Shown here one piece after another: positions 60,276-64,000 of a stretch of DNA of 64,000 nucleotides. Origin of the DNA: Pararge aegeria (taxonomy: Eukaryota > Arthropoda > Insecta > Lepidoptera > Nymphalidae); the NCBI RefSeq assembly GCF_905163445.1, contig NC_053193.1, forward strand, positions 1,612,001 to 1,676,000, given 5' to 3'. The first letter of the stretch is position 1. Each line of letters opens with the position of its first letter. The notes under the pieces were generated by a model. That model ran no database searches. It was given only the letters and a program-made list of their open reading frames with translations, and was not told the DNA's origin. The translations under genes and the position numbers were made by a program.

Positions 60276-61154
60276 TAAGTGAGCACATTCTATCAACATT
60301 ACGCTAAAAATATAAAGGAGAAACTTAAGACATTTTTCTTTCAATATAATAATAAATAGCTGGAACATCCTGTGTGTGTGTGGAACTGGTTGAAACGCGA
60401 TCATTATTTTTAAATTTTTGTTTTAGATCTACCCGTCATATTTTGTATGTAGCTTTAAAATACTTTACCTACTTCTAATTCCGAGCGCTGAACGATGAAT
60501 ACCGGTGTACGGATAAACCCGATTGGGTTTATGTTACGCCGTAACAGATATCATTATGTTAACATAAAAATGTATATTTTTCATTAAATAATAATAATAG
60601 TAATAATAACATCATATACAATATTCCCCGTTAAGAAAATTGCATAAGGTTTCAACTGACGCCTTAGGTAAAATGTTGTTGCAAAATAAATAATGAATTT
60701 GAATTCGACTATCGTAACGAGCTTATAACCTACTTGTTATGAAGTGAAACATCTATAGGCGATTAAACGTGATTGTTGGTATGGCGATACAGGCCGTGGC
60801 GACGCTTCGCCACGCCATATGATGGCATATATGTACTATACGTAGGCTATAGGTAAAAGTGTGTTGGTCTTGGCGCCGCGATGAAATCTTAGGTGCTGTA
60901 TTTATTCGGTACGTTGATAATTATATGTCTAATCTTTCCGTAACATATTTAAGCTATCATCGATGAATTGTCACAGTAATACCGTCAGAGGCAACATCCA
61001 ATGTAACTATTACCGAAGTAACTAATGAAAATAATTGAGTGGTCACGATTTTAACGGAATTTTTGAATTATAAATGTTTGTATATAAAGAAAATAAATGT
61101 AGGTATGTTAAATAAAGTCCTTCGTAACATTGTATTTTCGATGTAAAACTTCAT

Positions 61155-61725
61155 TAGGCGCGACTAGAGAGTAACTGTTGTTACTTCCGTCAGACGTCTG
61201 TCTAGATTCCGCTATTTAGAAATAATAATTTGGATTGGTCGTAAGTATATGCCATATACTCCACGCTTCTTGACTTATACGCCAGCTAGTGGCAAATATC
61301 ATAATCAATTAGGATATATTATTTCCAATTCTAACGGATCAATTGTGAATAGGAAAGTGAATAAAAATTCAACAGTTTTAAAAAAAATATTACCTATATT
61401 AAACTATTAAATTGCAAAGTTTTTTTCAAATCTCTAAATATACTAAAATTTAAATTATTAATAAATTTTCTGACGATTGCAACATTCCATAATATTCAAT
61501 GACATATGCTGATCTAATGACGAAATATTTAACAAATGAAAATAATTATAAAATGTGAATGTGATATGAATGAATTTTAAATAGAATATAAAATGAAATA
61601 GTGAATATTAAATGAAATAGCAGAGTCCTAGGAAAATTTTACTATTTCATCAATAAATAATAGTAAATGTTTTACTTCAATCGCGCGTAAAGGTTACACG
61701 CACACACTTTTTTTTTATCAAGACA
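61155..61725 (-). repeat. Family G repeat, minus copy
   Basis: Inverted and longer relative of 24545-24975: GCGACTAGAGAGTAACTGTTG, GATTGGTCGTAAGTATATGC, GACTTATACGCCAGCTAGTG, GGATCAATTGTGAATAGG and CAATCGCGCGTAAAGGTTAC. Confidence 0.75.
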
Positions 61726-62329
61726 TCATATTTAGTTGCTGTCATAATATGTAAGTTTGTGCCTATTACTTATACAAAATAATTTCGATGTTTCACATCT
61801 GCCAGGCGTCCCGTGACGGCTCACATATTTTCATTTTATATTGACCTTTATAATCATATCGTTAAACACAGCGTCTTTAAAGTTTCGGTTTTCCTTTTGT
61901 TGGGTCAATGGTTTCATAGCTGTGAGACATTAACGCGATTAATATGATAAGGTACATTAATATAAAAGCACTATGCAAAGATTTATTGCAGCTGGGACCC
62001 TAGTCCATGTGAAAACAATGGAGTTAAGATTTAAACATTATGGGCTTTATTATTTAACGTATAATATCGAAAGAGTTTTGCAGTATTTTTTTCAGTTTCA
62101 CATCCACTGACAGCACCTTTCGAAAGTCGAGCGTGACAAAACACTGCGTAACTATTCAAACGTTATGCCACGTTTAAGTAAGTAAGTAAGTAATACTTAC
62201 TTACGTATAAGGCTCTTTAAGTGTAATCAAGAACGTGTACCTCTTTAATTTTATCACGAGTATTATCAATACGAATATTATGTAGTTGTTGGTGTACCCT
62301 TCTTTCACGCAGTAACGGAGCAACAGATT

Positions 62330-62520
62330 GAAATCAAAAATTCAAAAATTCTTAATTCATGTTGTCCTATCATAGGCACTTTTTAAGTGATGACGATTAC
62401 TATGTTGGTTAACCTTAATCCAAAGCTAGGAGGGTTGCCAGCGACATTCGAAGGGTGCTAGTCTTAGACGAGCACACATTAAACTTCGCAGGGTTATTTT
62501 TTTTATTATCACCATCTCCC
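62330..62520 (-). mobile_element. LINE 3'-end remnant
   Basis: AAATTCAAAAATTCTTAATTC, AAAGCTAGGAGGGTTGCCAGC, GACGAGCACACATTAAACTTC. Confidence 0.5.
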
Positions 62521-62760
62521 AGTCGAGTAATATTTAGTTTCTATAAAGTAAGTAATAATACTTACGAATTACTTACTTACATAAAATATACCAAGAAAAC
62601 TGCCCCTAATTTAACCTCACTTAGGTATTCTAAAGATATATTTTGTAAGCGCCGTGGGAAAATAGTTTAATTACTTTACAATAATGATTTATTGAGATCT
62701 TATAAGTACTGATATCGGTATTTACGATACAGAAACTTAATTTCGTGACGTTTATCAGCT

Positions 62761-62832
62761 GGGGGTGTAACTCAGTGGTAGAGTGTCTGCTTCGCATGCT
62801 GAAAGTCCTGGGTTCAAATCCCAGCACCTCCA
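62761..62832 (+). tRNA. tRNA-Ala, anticodon CGC
   Basis: 72 bases fold as a tRNA: acceptor GGGGGTG with CACCTCC (one G-U), D-arm ACTC/GAGT, T-arm CTGGG/CCCAG around TTCAAAT, and discriminator A. The anticodon loop TTCGCAT puts CGC at 62793-62795, reading alanine GCG codons. The anticodon stem TCTGC/GCTGA has one U-U mismatch in the middle. A run of six T (62840-62845) follows as an RNA polymerase III terminator, and no SINE body is attached. It may be functional or slightly decayed. Confidence 0.82.
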
Positions 62833-63149
62833 AATATTCTTTTTTATTTTTTATTTTTTATTTCGTACAGTTTATGTAAGTAAATTTACGTAGGTTTTTC
62901 AATGGTCTAGATCATTTTTTGAAATACCGGCTATGAAGCGCGGAAATTTAGCCAGAATTATTGGCAACGCAGGCTTGAATTGGATATTAATAAAAGTTTG
63001 TTATGATAACGAATTAAAGCATTTATATAAGGACCATTAAAAAAAAAAAAGAAGTAAAAGATTTGACTGCGGCTTTGCCTACATGTTATGTACCTATCCT
63101 TACATCACCAGTTATATTAAAAAGGCAAATGTTGCTAGCGGGGAAATCC

Positions 63150-63440
63150 TTGTGTTAAAAGGGATTCGGTTTCATTTTCGGGGTGCCAAGTTCGTATCCC
63201 AGCACGCCTTAAACTTTTCTAAGTTATGTGCGTTTGAAGCACTTGCTTCAACGGTGAAGAAAATCTTAAGAAAACCTACGTAAACCATACCTGAGAGTTC
63301 TCCATAATGTTCTCAAAGGTGTGAAGTCCAACAATCCGCACTGGGCCAGAGTGGTGGCCTTCGGCCTGAACCCCTTCTCATTGCGGGAGGAGACCCGTGC
63401 TCTGTAGTGGGCCGGTAATGGGTTGATATGATGATTGGGA
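63150..63440 (+). mobile_element. Family A SINE
   Basis: Degraded head, then TATGTGCGTTTGAAGCACTT, CTTCAACGGTGAAGAAAATC, GAGAGTTCTCCATAATGTTC, CAATCCGCACTGGGCCAGAG and GGCCGGTAATGGGTTGATAT. Confidence 0.88.
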
Positions 63441-63574
63441 ATTCCCACACTCTGCCACAATACTGTCTAATTTCAACTTTCGTTGTGTATTTTTTTGCAC
63501 TGCTTATTTGTATACATCCCTTCATCTTAAAAAAAAAAGTAAAATAGTCGTTGCTTTTAATTAACACATATGCA

Positions 63575-63785
63575 TACTAACAACAGGTCCTTGACGCGAA
63601 CTCGGGCAGCCTGGCCCCAATAAACCCGCGGACTAAAACCCGTGTCCCGGCGATCGCCCCGCGATGAAATTAAATCATCCGACGACACTTCGCACCTGCC
63701 CAAAAACCGATTAAAATGATGGAACGGTGCGCGGATTTTTTGACGGCGATAAGAAAACCTGGAAGGGACATCCATAATCATTCTT
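63575..63785. other. GC-richer non-repeated island
   Basis: CCTGGCCCCAATAAACCCGCG, GTGTCCCGGCGATCGCCCCG, GAACGGTGCGCGGATTTTTTG. No exon recognised. Resembles conserved regulatory islands in composition only. Confidence 0.3.
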
Positions 63786-63794
63786 AATATAGCA

Positions 63795-64000
63795 ATTCGT
63801 CATATTCTAATCTGCCGTGTGCTGAAGGCAGATTAGAATAGAGCTGTCACCACCCTCTTTTTTACAGTAATAATTGACAGACCAAGTAGATGGTACGATA
63901 AAATCCATCGGCTATAAACAGGGCAACACTAAGCAGGGCATGCAAGTAACACGTCCCGCATCGTACCGCCCCGTGTCCACCAACCTGTTGCGTAGGTGTA
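63795..64000 (+). repeat. Short inverted repeat and family F fragment
   Basis: ATATTCTAATCTGCC (63803-63817) is mirrored by GGCAGATTAGAATA (63826-63839). From 63870 the family F block resembles 13880-14000 (CAGGGCATGCAAGTAACACG). The window ends inside it. Confidence 0.5.

Noticed and set aside
59937..60404. 155-codon minus-strand frame as a host gene
   Set aside because: It runs across a repeat shared with 40015 and has low-complexity, non-protein-like composition with no recognised domain.
62157..62205. TAAG-repeat inverted segment as a regulatory hairpin
   Set aside because: Simple-sequence (AAGT)n repeats make such symmetry by chance.
1..64000. CRISPR arrays, bacterial operons, prophage or integron structures
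   Set aside because: No regularly spaced direct repeats, no ribosome-binding-site-led gene trains; the sequence is plainly eukaryotic.

Overview
The window looks like a lepidopteran (butterfly or moth) nuclear genome: AT-rich, intron-bearing, and saturated with short interspersed repeats of the kinds found in Lepidoptera (tRNA-headed SINEs, 5'-truncated RTE-type LINEs with ATG/ATC-repeat tails, jockey/CR1-type LINE remnants, Helitron-like repeats ending in CTAG, small TIR elements). The protein evidence agrees, because the only cellular gene I can rebuild is a cytochrome P450 closest to the lepidopteran CYP9A subfamily. I cannot fix the species, and all repeat family names are from memory and unverified; I label families A to J for cross-reference.

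Region 3.2-21.8 kb (minus strand) holds one P450 gene in ten exons: 21689-21481, 20097-19934, 19495-19379, 13533-13328, 12308-12173, 9277-9185 (the least certain), 9038-8820, 6919-6822, 5236-5068 and 3966-3800. All junctions are GT-AG and all phases agree, giving a 525-residue protein with the N-terminal membrane anchor, helix-C WxxxR, helix-I AGYESS, helix-K ExxR, PERF and the heme-cysteine loop. A decayed or alternative second copy of the terminal exon lies just downstream (3366-3251). The introns are packed with SINEs, LINE ends and Helitron-like repeats.

Region 0-3.2 kb and region 22-62 kb contain no convincing host protein gene. They are a mosaic of repeats: a SINE split by an RTE LINE with a visible target duplication (16.6-17.8 kb, inside P450 intron 3), a perfect 179-bp tandem duplication (23.4-23.8 kb), foldback-type repeats (27.2, 35.2, 37.0 kb), degenerate jockey LINE pieces (25.0 and 40.3 kb), a duplicated ~290-bp block (43.4 and 45.0 kb), and a hAT-like MITE with an 8-bp target duplication (47.5 kb). 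A few non-repeated GC-richer islands (36.5, 52.7, 56.2, 57.0, 63.6 kb) could be promoters, enhancers or exon fragments.

A tRNA-Ala(CGC) gene lies at 62.76 kb. Five near-contiguous perfect stem-loops of 18-23 bp are scattered through the window; one sits inside an RTE copy and is best explained by a template-switch event. No CRISPR array, bacterial operon, virus or toxin gene is seen. No complete new system is evident; the most interesting items are the P450's paired terminal exons, its unusual motif residues, and the template-switch palindromes.
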